Below are positions 42,455 through 50,008 of a stretch of 64,000 nt of DNA, in pieces. Made by a program: the position numbers and the translations under genes. Under the pieces are notes generated by a model, which did not search any database, was not told where the DNA came from, and was given only the letters and a program-made list of their open reading frames with translations. The DNA comes from Microbacterium sp. Root166 (lineage in GTDB: Bacteria; Actinomycetota; Actinomycetes; Actinomycetales; Microbacteriaceae). The stretch is taken from NCBI RefSeq assembly GCF_001427145.1, contig NZ_LMGL01000003.1, positions 124,001 to 188,000 on the forward strand, in the 5' to 3' direction. The number at the start of each line of letters is the position of its first letter. Position 1 is the stretch's first letter.

Positions 42455-43693
42455 ATGGCTCGACGGGTGAATCACGAGGGCACACTGTCTCAGTACGCAA
42501 CGCCCTCGGGTGAGCTCCGCTACCGCATCGCGTATTGGGTCGTGCGCCCGGACGGCGAGTTCGTGCGCCGCTTCCGCCGTGGTTTTGAAACCGAGCGGCT
42601 GGCGCGAGAGGCGCTGGCCGCCCTTCAGGTCGACATCCGCCGTGGCACTCACGTCGAGGAGACGCGCGAGACGCTGAACGCATATTCGTCGAAGTACTTC
42701 GACGGGCTGCGGGTGCGTCCCACAACGCTCGCCGGTTACCGCAAGCACTACCGCGTGCACGTGGAGAGCTCGTCGCTTGGGCGAACGCCGCTGAGCGACA
42801 TCTCGAAGGATCAGCTCAACCGCTACTACCGGCAGCTCGAGCGGGACGGACGGAAGGACCGTGGGCACCTCGGCGAGCCGCTCGGGCCGGCCACCATCCG
42901 GCACATCCACGTGCTCGTCTCGCAGATCCTCCAGCACGCCCTCGAGGATGGCCTGATCAGACTGAACCCTGCCAAGCGCGCGTCGCCGCCGACCAAGATC
43001 GACGCGGCGCCGCCGGAGATGATGACCTGGTCCGCCGAAGACGCCCGGCTGTTCCTGGAGTGGTCCCAGTCCACCGGCGACTACCTTTGGCTGGCGTGGT
43101 TGACGCTGCTCGGCACCGGGATGCGCCGTGGCGAGATCCTCGGCGTGCGATGGAAAGACGTCGATCTCGAGAACAACGTCATCACGATCGCGCGCGCGAT
43201 GTCGTACGTGAAGGAAGCGGGAAAGAAGCCGATCATCGACTTCCGCCAGACCAAGAGCGGTCGAGTGCGCAACGTCGACATCGACGCCCGGCTGGGTCAC
43301 GCGCTACGAACGAAGCGAGACCTCCTGCGGGCCGTTGCACCCGAGCTCGCTCGTGGCGAGCAGCTCATCTTCTGCAACCGGTTCGGCCGCCCGCACAACC
43401 CGACGCAGTTCTCGCGGCAGTGGCGAGAGCGGGTGAACAAGGCGGCTGACGCGCATCCTGATCTCGACCGGCTACACCTCCATGAACTCCGGCACACACA
43501 CGCGACCCTGCTCTTGCGCGCAGGCGTCCACCCGAAGATCGTCTCTGAGCGACTCGGGCACGCCGACATCCAGACCACGCTCAACACCTACTCGCACGCC
43601 GTCCGCACTCTGCAGCGAGGCGCTGCTGACCTCGTGGGGGAGCTGCTGGCACCCGTGCAGGTCGAGGTGGCGGCTATCCGGCGCGCGCCCTGA
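42455..43693 (+). CDS. Tyrosine recombinase (phage/ICE integrase)
   Basis: A 412-residue integrase with an N-terminal arm-binding domain (RYRIAYWVVRPDGEFVRR), a core-binding SAM-like domain (about 75-175) and a catalytic domain. Catalytic residues are visible: Arg224 in TGMRRGE, His343 and Arg346 in HELRHTH, the second His in RLGHADIQ, and the nucleophile Tyr379 in TLNTYSH. GAGGAG precedes the ATG. It carries out site-specific integration and excision of the mobile element. It lies about 4 kb from the tRNA-Ser att site rather than beside it, so the intervening genes may be a later insertion or this integrase may use another site. Confidence 0.93.
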   Translation: MARRVNHEGTLSQYATPSGELRYRIAYWVVRPDGEFVRRFRRGFETERLAREALAALQVDIRRGTHVEETRETLNAYSSKYFDGLRVRPTTLAGYRKHYRVHVESSSLGRTPLSDISKDQLNRYYRQLERDGRKDRGHLGEPLGPATIRHIHVLVSQILQHALEDGLIRLNPAKRASPPTKIDAAPPEMMTWSAEDARLFLEWSQSTGDYLWLAWLTLLGTGMRRGEILGVRWKDVDLENNVITIARAMSYVKEAGKKPIIDFRQTKSGRVRNVDIDARLGHALRTKRDLLRAVAPELARGEQLIFCNRFGRPHNPTQFSRQWRERVNKAADAHPDLDRLHLHELRHTHATLLLRAGVHPKIVSERLGHADIQTTLNTYSHAVRTLQRGAADLVGELLAPVQVEVAAIRRAP

Positions 43694-43751
43694 GGAGCAT
43701 GATGATGCCGGGAAGGTGGCGCGATCGCCGCGGCGCTCTGGGAGGGTTGCA

Positions 43752-44176
43752 ATGAGCACACATTGGTCCGGCAGCGGGACGAAGGAAGCCCCGTGGCAGT
43801 TGAAGACACCGCCCCTCACTTCGGCGTACACCCTGTATCGCGACGCTGAGGCTGACCCCGCACTGCTCGTCTGTCAGGTAGGCAGCACCCGCCTGACCTA
43901 TCTGGCGCGCGCTGTCGACGACCTACGCGAGATGCTCGTCGCACACGGAGATTGGATGCCGTTGGGCGCGGCCGACGAACAGAAGACTCCCGCACCCGGC
44001 ACAGTCGAGGAATGGGGGCGATCGCCGGAGAACCCGGTCGGCGGGTGGTACGGCCAGCGAAAGGGCTACCGGGGCCGCTTCGCGATGTACGTGCCCCGGT
44101 GCTGGAAGCTCTCGGATACGCGGAGCTGGAACACAACTCACGCGCCAACCGCGTTCGCGCCACGCAGCCGCGCTAG
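43752..44176 (+). pseudogene. DUF6855-like small protein, frameshifted
   Basis: The start (MSTHWSGSGTKEAPWQLKTPP, ATG behind GGAGGG) and middle (WGRSPENPVGGWYGQRKGYRG) form a conserved actinobacterial small protein. After RFAMYVP the frame is lost, while the +1 frame continues VLEALGYAELEHNSRANRVR to a stop at 44174. One missing C in the CCCC run at 44094-44097 explains it; with five Cs the gene encodes 141 residues. The function is unknown. It could be a genuine inactivation or a sequencing error in a homopolymer. Confidence 0.75.
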
Positions 44177-44315
44177 CCGGGCGCCTCTTACGGTGGTGCG
44201 GCCCGTCGAAGCAGCCGTCTCGAACCGAGCGAGCTCCGAAATTTCGATTGAGCGGAACGACGGTCGGGGACGGCTCCGACGACTCCCGGCAAGCATCACC
44301 CATGGGGCGACGTTC

Positions 44316-44549
44316 TCAGTGTCCGCGTTGCCACCATCGTGAACCGCGGGACCTCTTGGTGAACTCGACCTGCACGCGTAGTTCTAGGGACCCGTCGGCG
44401 ACCGCAGCGAAGTCCCGCTGGATGACCGTTGCGGTGCCGCTCGCGCCGGGAAGGCTGACGGACTCGCCGACGTTCGGCACCTGATCCGTTTCAACGCGGT
44501 GCAGTTCGCCCTCGCCGAGGGACCAGTACACGACCTGCAACGCAGTCAT
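44316..44549 (-). CDS. Small hypothetical protein, 77 residues
   Basis: A short, compact protein beginning TALQVVYWSLGEGELHRVET and continuing VPNVGESVSLPGASGTATVI, consistent with a small beta-barrel such as those recurring in Microbacteriaceae accessory DNA. There is no signal peptide or membrane segment and a basic tail RSRGSRWWQRGH. It is on the same strand as the MFS gene, 40 bases downstream of its stop. I do not recognise a function. Confidence 0.6.
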   Translation of the reverse strand: MTALQVVYWSLGEGELHRVETDQVPNVGESVSLPGASGTATVIQRDFAAVADGSLELRVQVEFTKRSRGSRWWQRGH

Positions 44550-44589
44550 GCATCTAACGGTACGCGCCGGCGACAGGTGCGAACACTGC

Positions 44590-45777
44590 CTATCCCGCCG
44601 GTGCGGGACCCGCCTTCGCTGGCGTGAGGGCGACGCCGACAGCGACCGCCACCGCGATCGCGGCGAGAACCGCGAGTCCGATCGGCAGCGTGGCGACCGT
44701 TGCGACGCCCCCGACGACGAGCGGCCCCGCGCTATCACCCAACTCCCTGCCCAACTCCGCAGATCCCATCGTGCGTCCCATCCGCTCCGGGGGTGTCGAG
44801 TCGGCCAGTGCTGCGAAAGCGAACGGCGTGACCAACCCGATCCCCGCACCGATCAGGACTGCCGCAAGATAGAGCCCTCCGGGACCCCATGGCATCGCGG
44901 CCGCCAGCACTCCAGTGGCCGTCACACACAGTCCCAGCACAGTCCCGGCACGATCCGACAGAAGGCCGCGGTCGCGCAGCCCACCAAGCCATGGCTGGAC
45001 GACCGTCAAGGTGACCGCGAGGACGGACGCGATCGCGACGGCGGACACGAGGTCGGCGCCATCCGCGGTCGCGAGTGCCGGCAGGAAGCCCACCGAGGCG
45101 CCGAGCACCGCGGTGGACGTCGCCAGCGCAATGGTCGGCACCAGGAAGCGGCGATCCGTCGTCTGCTTCACCAGGTCCACGAGGGTGTATCGAGGCCGCG
45201 GAAGGGGCGGGATGGCAGGAAGCGCTACCGCCACCCAGACCGCCACTGCTCCGGCCGACGCGGACAGGACGCCGAACAGCAACGGGAGACCGCCGACCGC
45301 GATGAGTGCCGCGGCAAGAAGTGGTCCGAGTGTGTAGCCCAGTCCCTTCCACGATCCGTAGCGACCGAAGTAGCGACCGGCCCGGCCGGCACCCGCCAGC
45401 CGGGCGACCGACGCCGAAGCGGCCGGAGAGAACGCAGCGGCCGCGGCCCCCTGACCCAGTCGCGCGCCGGCGAGGAGCAATGCGTTGTCCGCCCCCAGAC
45501 CGAGCAGCGACAGCACCGCGAACGCCAGCAGGCCCCCGACGATGACTGGCTTGGCGCCGATCCGATCTGAGAGCGATCCGAACACCGGCTTGAGCAGCAC
45601 CTCGGCGACGTCATACAGCGCCAACAGCACGCCGATGCGGAGCAGGCTCAGCCCGATTTCCTCGCCCGTCGCACCCAAACCGGCCGCGACGCTGAATGCC
45701 CCGAACGCGGTTACGAAACCGGCCGCGTAGAGCGGCGCCAATCGGGCCGGTCGAACCGATGCCGACGCACTTGTCAC
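44590..45777 (-). CDS. MFS transporter
   Basis: A 395-residue major facilitator with twelve predicted helices. The start region LAPLYAAGFVTAFGAFSVAAG, loop motif GSLSDRIGAKPVIVGG (the MFS D-R-x-G motif, with a second loop PWLGGLRDRGLLSDRAG in the other half), and ADSTPPERMGRTMG support the family. I chose the GTG at 45777 because TTTGGAGG lies 8 bases upstream; the longer frame is not hydrophobic. Substrate unknown; drug or metal efflux is plausible given the neighbouring metal cassette. The spacer upstream has an inverted repeat that could be an operator. Confidence 0.88.
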   Translation of the reverse strand: MTSASASVRPARLAPLYAAGFVTAFGAFSVAAGLGATGEEIGLSLLRIGVLLALYDVAEVLLKPVFGSLSDRIGAKPVIVGGLLAFAVLSLLGLGADNALLLAGARLGQGAAAAAFSPAASASVARLAGAGRAGRYFGRYGSWKGLGYTLGPLLAAALIAVGGLPLLFGVLSASAGAVAVWVAVALPAIPPLPRPRYTLVDLVKQTTDRRFLVPTIALATSTAVLGASVGFLPALATADGADLVSAVAIASVLAVTLTVVQPWLGGLRDRGLLSDRAGTVLGLCVTATGVLAAAMPWGPGGLYLAAVLIGAGIGLVTPFAFAALADSTPPERMGRTMGSAELGRELGDSAGPLVVGGVATVATLPIGLAVLAAIAVAVAVGVALTPAKAGPAPAG

Positions 45778-45797
45778 GGGCTCAGCCTCCAAAGAGT

Positions 45798-45820
45798 GTC
45801 CCCCCTGATCGTAGGGGGAC
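45798..45820. promoter_or_regulatory. Inverted repeat before the MFS gene
   Basis: GTCCCCC-N9-GGGGGAC, perfect 7-base arms, 20 bases upstream of the MFS GTG start and next to its ribosome binding site. It may be an operator for a metal or drug sensor or a hairpin in the leader; the sequence alone does not decide. Confidence 0.45.
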
Positions 45821-46145
45821 GGTGCCAGCTGGCTCGAACAGGGCCGGCTCATCCCCAAACCCTCCGTTGCTCTGGTCGGGAACTGCAGGCTGTGTGTCGG
45901 CACTTACGACGAACGCAGGTCTCAGGATCCTTCGGTCATCGGTCGGATGATTGCGGGGGAAGCGTTCTCGACATCCCCGTGAACGAGAGAGCCGCCGGAT
46001 CCAGAAGCGCTACAACGCCGGCAGGTCCACCGCGAGCTCACCTCAGCGTTCGCCCTCACTCCGACAATCAGCTGACGAAGTGGGCGGGGCAGGCGGAGTC
46101 CCGGGTCGTGGAATACCGGAGACCCGGAGCGCCAGCGGAGGGGCG

Positions 46146-46214
46146 AGGATATGCCGTCGAAAGCCCGGGGCGCAGCCGGACGCGCCCACTACGCTCTCGC
46201 CGTCGGAGGAGGCG
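46146..46214. repeat. Degenerate repeat A flanking the cmtR cassette
   Basis: Shares with 47290-47357 the order GAGGA, CCCGGG(G/A)CGCAG and CTACGCTCTCG in the same orientation. On the minus strand both could encode short similar peptides (D-x-E-S-V...C-x-P-G-F), perhaps a gene or transposase remnant. Confidence 0.45.
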
Positions 46215-46269
46215 CCGCGCTCACAATTCATCACCACCTTAATTCACACCAGCGTGTACTATCACGGTC

Positions 46270-46602
46270 ATGACGTCTGCGACTGTGACCCACACCGCGG
46301 CGCTGGCCCGGCTCGGCTACGCGCTGTCGGATTCCACCCGCACCGGGGTTCTGCTGGCGTTGCGGAACGGTCCGGCCTACCCGTCGGATCTCGCCGACGC
46401 GCTCGGGGTCTCCCGTCAGGTGATGTCGAATCAGCTTGCGTGCTTACGTGGTTGCGGGCTTGTCGAAGCCGTCCCCGAAGGTCGCCGCTCCTCTTACCGG
46501 CTTGCCGACGACCGCCTAGCGCCCGCTCTCAACGAGCTCCTCGAAGTCGTCCTGTCGGTGGATCCGGCCTGCTGCACCGGCGAGAGCTGCCGTTGCGCAT
46601 GA
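46270..46602 (+). CDS. cmtR: CmtR-like cadmium/lead-sensing ArsR-family repressor
   Basis: A 110-residue SmtB/ArsR-family repressor closely matching Mycobacterium tuberculosis CmtR: ALARLGYALSDSTRTGVLLAL, then SNQLACLRGCGLVE with Cys58 and Cys62, the CmtR metal ligands in the recognition helix, and a C-terminal cluster CCTGESCRC supplying further thiols. It should release DNA on binding Cd(II) or Pb(II). The ATG overlaps no ribosome binding site, so it is probably leaderless. The stop overlaps the CDF gene start as ATGA, so it represses its own efflux operon. Confidence 0.9.
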   Translation: MTSATVTHTAALARLGYALSDSTRTGVLLALRNGPAYPSDLADALGVSRQVMSNQLACLRGCGLVEAVPEGRRSSYRLADDRLAPALNELLEVVLSVDPACCTGESCRCA

Positions 46603-47255
46603 CGACGACGCTCACCCCGGACCACCGGGACACGCTGCAGCGCCGCATCCGCTGGATCGTCGCAGCAACCATCGGCTACAACCTCATCGAGGCCGTTGTC
46701 GCCATCACCGCGGGCACCATCGCATCCTCCGGAGCGCTGGTCGCGTTCGGGCTGGACTCCACCATCGAGGTGCTTTCCGCCGCCGCGGTCGCCTGGCAGT
46801 TCACCCGGCACGATCCGGACCGCTGGGAGAAGCCCACCCTCCGCGTCATCGCGCTGGCGTTCTTCGCACTGGCTGCCTATGTCATCACGACGTCACTGCT
46901 GACTCTCATCGGCCGGGTCGAGGCCGAACACAGCACCTTCGGCATCGTCATCACCGTGCTCAGCGTGATGATCATGCCCTTCCTATCTCTGGCCGAACGA
47001 CGCGCCGGCCGGGAACTCGGCTCCGCCACCGCGGTCGCCGACTCCAAGCAGACCCTGATCTGCACGTATCTGTCCGCAGCAGTCCTCATCGGTCTGCTCC
47101 TCAACACCTGGTTCGGCTGGTGGTGGGCCGACGCGATCGCCGGATTCGTCATCGCCGGATTCGCAATCCGCGAGGGCATCGAAGCCTGGCGCGGCGACGC
47201 ATGTGCCACCTCTGTCGGGATGCTCCTCGAAGACGACCATGACGAGCAGGGCTAA
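46599..47255 (+). CDS. Cation diffusion facilitator-like transporter
   Basis: A 218-residue membrane protein with six hydrophobic helices, translated from an ATG overlapping the cmtR stop. The first helix region (NLIEAVVAITAGTIASSGAL) and FGLDSTIEVLSAA give the D-x-x-x-E pattern of the CDF zinc-site helix; ATAVADSKQTLICTYLSAAV supplies the second metal helix. The usual C-terminal cytoplasmic domain is absent, as in short CmtR-linked efflux proteins. It should export Cd, Pb or Zn under CmtR control. The assigned metal is inferred from the repressor. Confidence 0.85.
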   Translation: MTTTLTPDHRDTLQRRIRWIVAATIGYNLIEAVVAITAGTIASSGALVAFGLDSTIEVLSAAAVAWQFTRHDPDRWEKPTLRVIALAFFALAAYVITTSLLTLIGRVEAEHSTFGIVITVLSVMIMPFLSLAERRAGRELGSATAVADSKQTLICTYLSAAVLIGLLLNTWFGWWWADAIAGFVIAGFAIREGIEAWRGDACATSVGMLLEDDHDEQG

Positions 47256-47289
47256 CGCCACCGGACTCGACGCGAGCGCATTGAAGCGC

Positions 47290-47357
47290 TGAGGACTACG
47301 CCGCGAAGCCCGGGACGCAGTCCCGCGCCATCGCTACGCTCTCGGCATCGAAGAGTG
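47290..47357. repeat. Degenerate repeat B flanking the cmtR cassette
   Basis: Direct-oriented partner of repeat A, with GAGGAC, GAAGCCCGGGACGCAG and GCTACGCTCTCGG in common order. It begins about 35 bases after the CDF stop, so the pair brackets the 986-bp cmtR-CDF unit. Confidence 0.45.
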
Positions 47358-47550
47358 GATCGACTCCGCTGCCCTCGGGGCGTTCGGTTTCGAGGGGCGG
47401 ATCTTCGGCGGCCGTCGGCGGACGCAAATCGTGTCCGAAAACCGCTAGCTCCAGTCGTGACATGAGCCAGCCATGTCGCAACAGGCCAGTTCCACACGGA
47501 CGGCGATCCGCGGAAAATCAGGCCTCAAAAGGGGTCGAAATCGGCCTTAA

Positions 47551-47634
47551 CTGTGCCAGTAGGTGTGTCACGCGACTTCGACGGGCGGAAAATCCCTTGA
47601 AAACACTGGGATCGGAGCGGCGGAGGATAGGGGA
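47551..47634. repeat. att-like repeat, copy 4 (right arm at the intact tRNA-Ser)
   Basis: CTGTGCCAGTAGGTGTGTCA, CGCGACTTCGACGG, an ATCCC...GGGAT stem and GGCGGAGGATAGGGGA run directly into the intact tRNA-Ser gene and closely match copy 2. This would be the attR of the island. Confidence 0.7.
47589..47613 (-). terminator. Terminator of tRNA-Ser
   Basis: On the minus strand GATCCC...GGGAT forms a stem with a TTTT-containing loop, followed by TTTTCC, about 8 bases after the tRNA 3' end. The related stem at copy 2 lacks the T-run. Confidence 0.6.
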
Positions 47635-47705
47635 TTCGAACCCCTGAGAGCTTTCACTCAACACGCTTTCCAAGCGTGCGCCATAGGCCACTAGGCGAAT
47701 CCTCC
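47621..47705 (-). tRNA. tRNA-Ser (anticodon GGA)
   Basis: Minus-strand sequence folds as a class II tRNA: acceptor GGAGGAT/ATCCTCC with discriminator G, anticodon stem CACGC/GCGTG around TTGGAAA (anticodon GGA), a long variable arm typical of serine tRNAs, and a T arm GGGG-TTCGAAT-CCCC. CCA is not encoded. Its 3' end is duplicated three times within the island to the left, marking it as the integration target. Confidence 0.95.
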
Positions 47706-47731
47706 GTGGCCCCGGAGGGCCGCAGACCATC

Positions 47732-50008
47732 CTACCTGGTCGCGGACGTGCTCCCCGCGTAGACGCTGCCCGGCCGCACGATGAGAGACCGCGGCGCCAC
47801 GATGGCCAGAATCCGGCGCGCGGGGGGAGAGCCGGCGAGCAGCTCCGCGCTCACCGCGAGCGCGGCATCCGTCGCGACAGCGCCCATGCGATAGCCGCGC
47901 ACACCCGGCGGGGCATACGAGGCACGCTCGATCGCGGTGACGAGCGTGATCATGCTGTCGGCTGAGACGCCGTGCTGCTCGACCAGGCGATGCGCGAACG
48001 CGCGCGGTGTCTCGGTCGCCGGCACAGCGATGCCGACGTCGATCGCGGCGTTCTGCAGCAGCGTCCACGCGGAGCCCGCGTCGCCCCCGTGACCCGCTTG
48101 GATGAGCTGCCGCCGGCGCACCTCGCGGAGCACAGCCGGAACCGCGAGGAGCAGTGCGATGGCGGTGATGATGCCGAGCATCGGCAAGGGGTTCGCGCCG
48201 GTGAGCGATCCGCCGCCGATCGCGTCGGCGCCCTCCTCCGTTCCGGTGTTCCGGTCGGCGGGAGCAGTCGAGGACGGCGCCGGAGTGGCGCCAGGGATCG
48301 GCGTGTCGGCATCGGCGTCCGTTCCGGGAAGGCCGGATGCGGGCGAGAAGGCCGTCGGCATTCCGAGCCCGGTGGTGGGCTCGAATGCCACCCAGCCGAT
48401 GCCCTCGAAGAACACCTCGGGCCAGGCGTGCAGCTTCGAGCTGGTCACCGAGTAGACGGTCTCGGAGTCGACCACCTCGCCGTTCGCGACCCCGGGAAGG
48501 TAGCCGACGACGATGCGACTGGGGATGTGCAGCGTCCGGGCCATGAGCGCGAAGGCGGATGCGAAGTGGATGCAGTATCCCTCGCGCTTCTCGAGGAACT
48601 CGGCGACCGCCTCCGTCCCGCTCCCGTCGAAGCCCTCCTCGACCGGAGCATCGAGGGAGTAGCGGAAGTCGCCGGTGCGGAACCATCGCTGCAGCGCGAT
48701 GAGCCGGTCGTAGTCGTTCGACAGCCCGGCCGTCACCTCGGCCGCGAGCTCGGTGATGATCGCGGGCGTGTCGGCCGGAAGCTCGGTGGTCTCGTCACGC
48801 TGTTCCGGGCCGGTGGAGCGGATCGCGCGGATCTGCTCGAGCGTCGGACGTGGCGGGCTGGTGACGACCTCGTACGTCTGCCCCTGCGACGAGGCTGACT
48901 CGGCGACGATCGTGCGGTTGTACGGCACTGCCGCCCAGTCCCCGTCGAGGCCGGTCACCTCGGTCGCCGGATAGGCGACAGGCAGCCAGGTCGATGCCAG
49001 ATTCACGATCTCGACCGTGGTGATGTACTCGCCCAGGCGCACGTCGGACGCCACGCTGACCTCGCCGAGGGCGAGTTCGCTCTCGAGCGGAACCGTGCGC
49101 ACCCGGTCGGGCTCCCACACGCCGCCCTCGAAGCGGGAGAGCGTGGTCGCCCTCAGATACGGCGTCACCGGCGCGTTGCTGCGCACCCGCAGCACCTCCA
49201 CCTCCTGTGGGCGTCGCAGGTCGTCGCCGAGCTGAAGCGTCGCGTCGATCCCGGCACCCGGCCCGACGCCGGATCCCGGACGGACGCCCGGCTGCGGCAG
49301 CAGAGGAGTCGCCACGACGGCGACGACGATCGCGATGGCCCCGATGCCCAGTGCGGTCGCGGGAACCCCTGCGGTCCGCTCGGCATCCCGCTCCAGCGGC
49401 TTGTCCCGCGATCGCGTCTCGGCGCGCAGGAGGAACAGGATCGAGACGGCGATGATCACGAACCCCATGACGTCCACGCGCCCTGGCACGGCGATCGCCG
49501 GGATGAGGCCGACCGTGACGATTCCGACGGCGGCGAGCAGCGGCATCCGTGCCGTCAGCACCACGTGATCGACGATGATCGCGAGCAGTCCCATGGCGCC
49601 GACGATCAGCAGCCCCAGTGCGAGGGTCTCCTCGAGCGGGGCGGCCCCGAGCACGATCGACTGCATCGCGTCGTCGAACAGCTCGGGAAGCCGCCTCAGC
49701 GTCTCGGGCGTCGGAACGATCCAGAGCAGCGCCGTCTCGCGCAGGAAGACGATCGTCATGAACAGCACCCACACGCCGGCCTCGATGAGGCTCACCGCGA
49801 CGGCGGGAAGGCGATAGCGCCGTGCGATGAAGCCCGCCGCCAGCACCAGCGCGGCGATCGCGACGGCGCCGAGCAGCCAGCCGCCCGGCTTGACCACCCG
49901 GACGACGGCGAGCAGCGCCGCGATGAGGGAGGCGAAGAGCGCGACCGTGAGGACGGCTTCGCCGCCGCGGCGACGCGGGTGCGACTCGGCGGCGTCAGAC
50001 GCTGACAT
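47732..50008 (-). CDS. TgpA-like transglutaminase-domain membrane protein
   Basis: A 758-residue protein with about six N-terminal helices (DUF3488-type), an extracellular transglutaminase-like domain and one C-terminal helix before a cytoplasmic tail. The catalytic Cys479 lies in EGYCIHFAS and His527 in SKLHAWPEVFF; the acidic partner is expected in GWVAFEPT. The ATG at 50008 sits within the end of the DUF58 gene behind GAGGTG, so translation is coupled. The order MoxR-DUF58-TgpA is a widely conserved module thought to assemble or modify cell-envelope complexes. Whether it cross-links or cleaves amide bonds is unknown. Confidence 0.92.
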   Translation of the reverse strand: MSASDAAESHPRRRGGEAVLTVALFASLIAALLAVVRVVKPGGWLLGAVAIAALVLAAGFIARRYRLPAVAVSLIEAGVWVLFMTIVFLRETALLWIVPTPETLRRLPELFDDAMQSIVLGAAPLEETLALGLLIVGAMGLLAIIVDHVVLTARMPLLAAVGIVTVGLIPAIAVPGRVDVMGFVIIAVSILFLLRAETRSRDKPLERDAERTAGVPATALGIGAIAIVVAVVATPLLPQPGVRPGSGVGPGAGIDATLQLGDDLRRPQEVEVLRVRSNAPVTPYLRATTLSRFEGGVWEPDRVRTVPLESELALGEVSVASDVRLGEYITTVEIVNLASTWLPVAYPATEVTGLDGDWAAVPYNRTIVAESASSQGQTYEVVTSPPRPTLEQIRAIRSTGPEQRDETTELPADTPAIITELAAEVTAGLSNDYDRLIALQRWFRTGDFRYSLDAPVEEGFDGSGTEAVAEFLEKREGYCIHFASAFALMARTLHIPSRIVVGYLPGVANGEVVDSETVYSVTSSKLHAWPEVFFEGIGWVAFEPTTGLGMPTAFSPASGLPGTDADADTPIPGATPAPSSTAPADRNTGTEEGADAIGGGSLTGANPLPMLGIITAIALLLAVPAVLREVRRRQLIQAGHGGDAGSAWTLLQNAAIDVGIAVPATETPRAFAHRLVEQHGVSADSMITLVTAIERASYAPPGVRGYRMGAVATDAALAVSAELLAGSPPARRILAIVAPRSLIVRPGSVYAGSTSATR

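Larger units (their letters stand above)
45778..46269. other. Gene-free spacer before the cmtR cassette
   Basis: About 490 bp between divergent genes. It contains the ribosome binding site and an inverted repeat of the MFS gene, a roughly 68-bp sequence (about 46146-46214) that recurs in degenerate form after the cmtR-CDF pair, and an AT-richer stretch ahead of cmtR. Frames crossing it look like shadows. Confidence 0.65.
47256..47620. other. Right-end spacer of the island
   Basis: A 365-bp gene-free stretch between the CDF gene and tRNA-Ser. It holds degenerate repeat B (about 47290-47357), the CTGTGCCAGTAG element and the terminator stem after the tRNA. A minus-strand frame (ending CVPGFAA) may be a gene remnant but has no support as a full gene. 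Confidence 0.65.
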
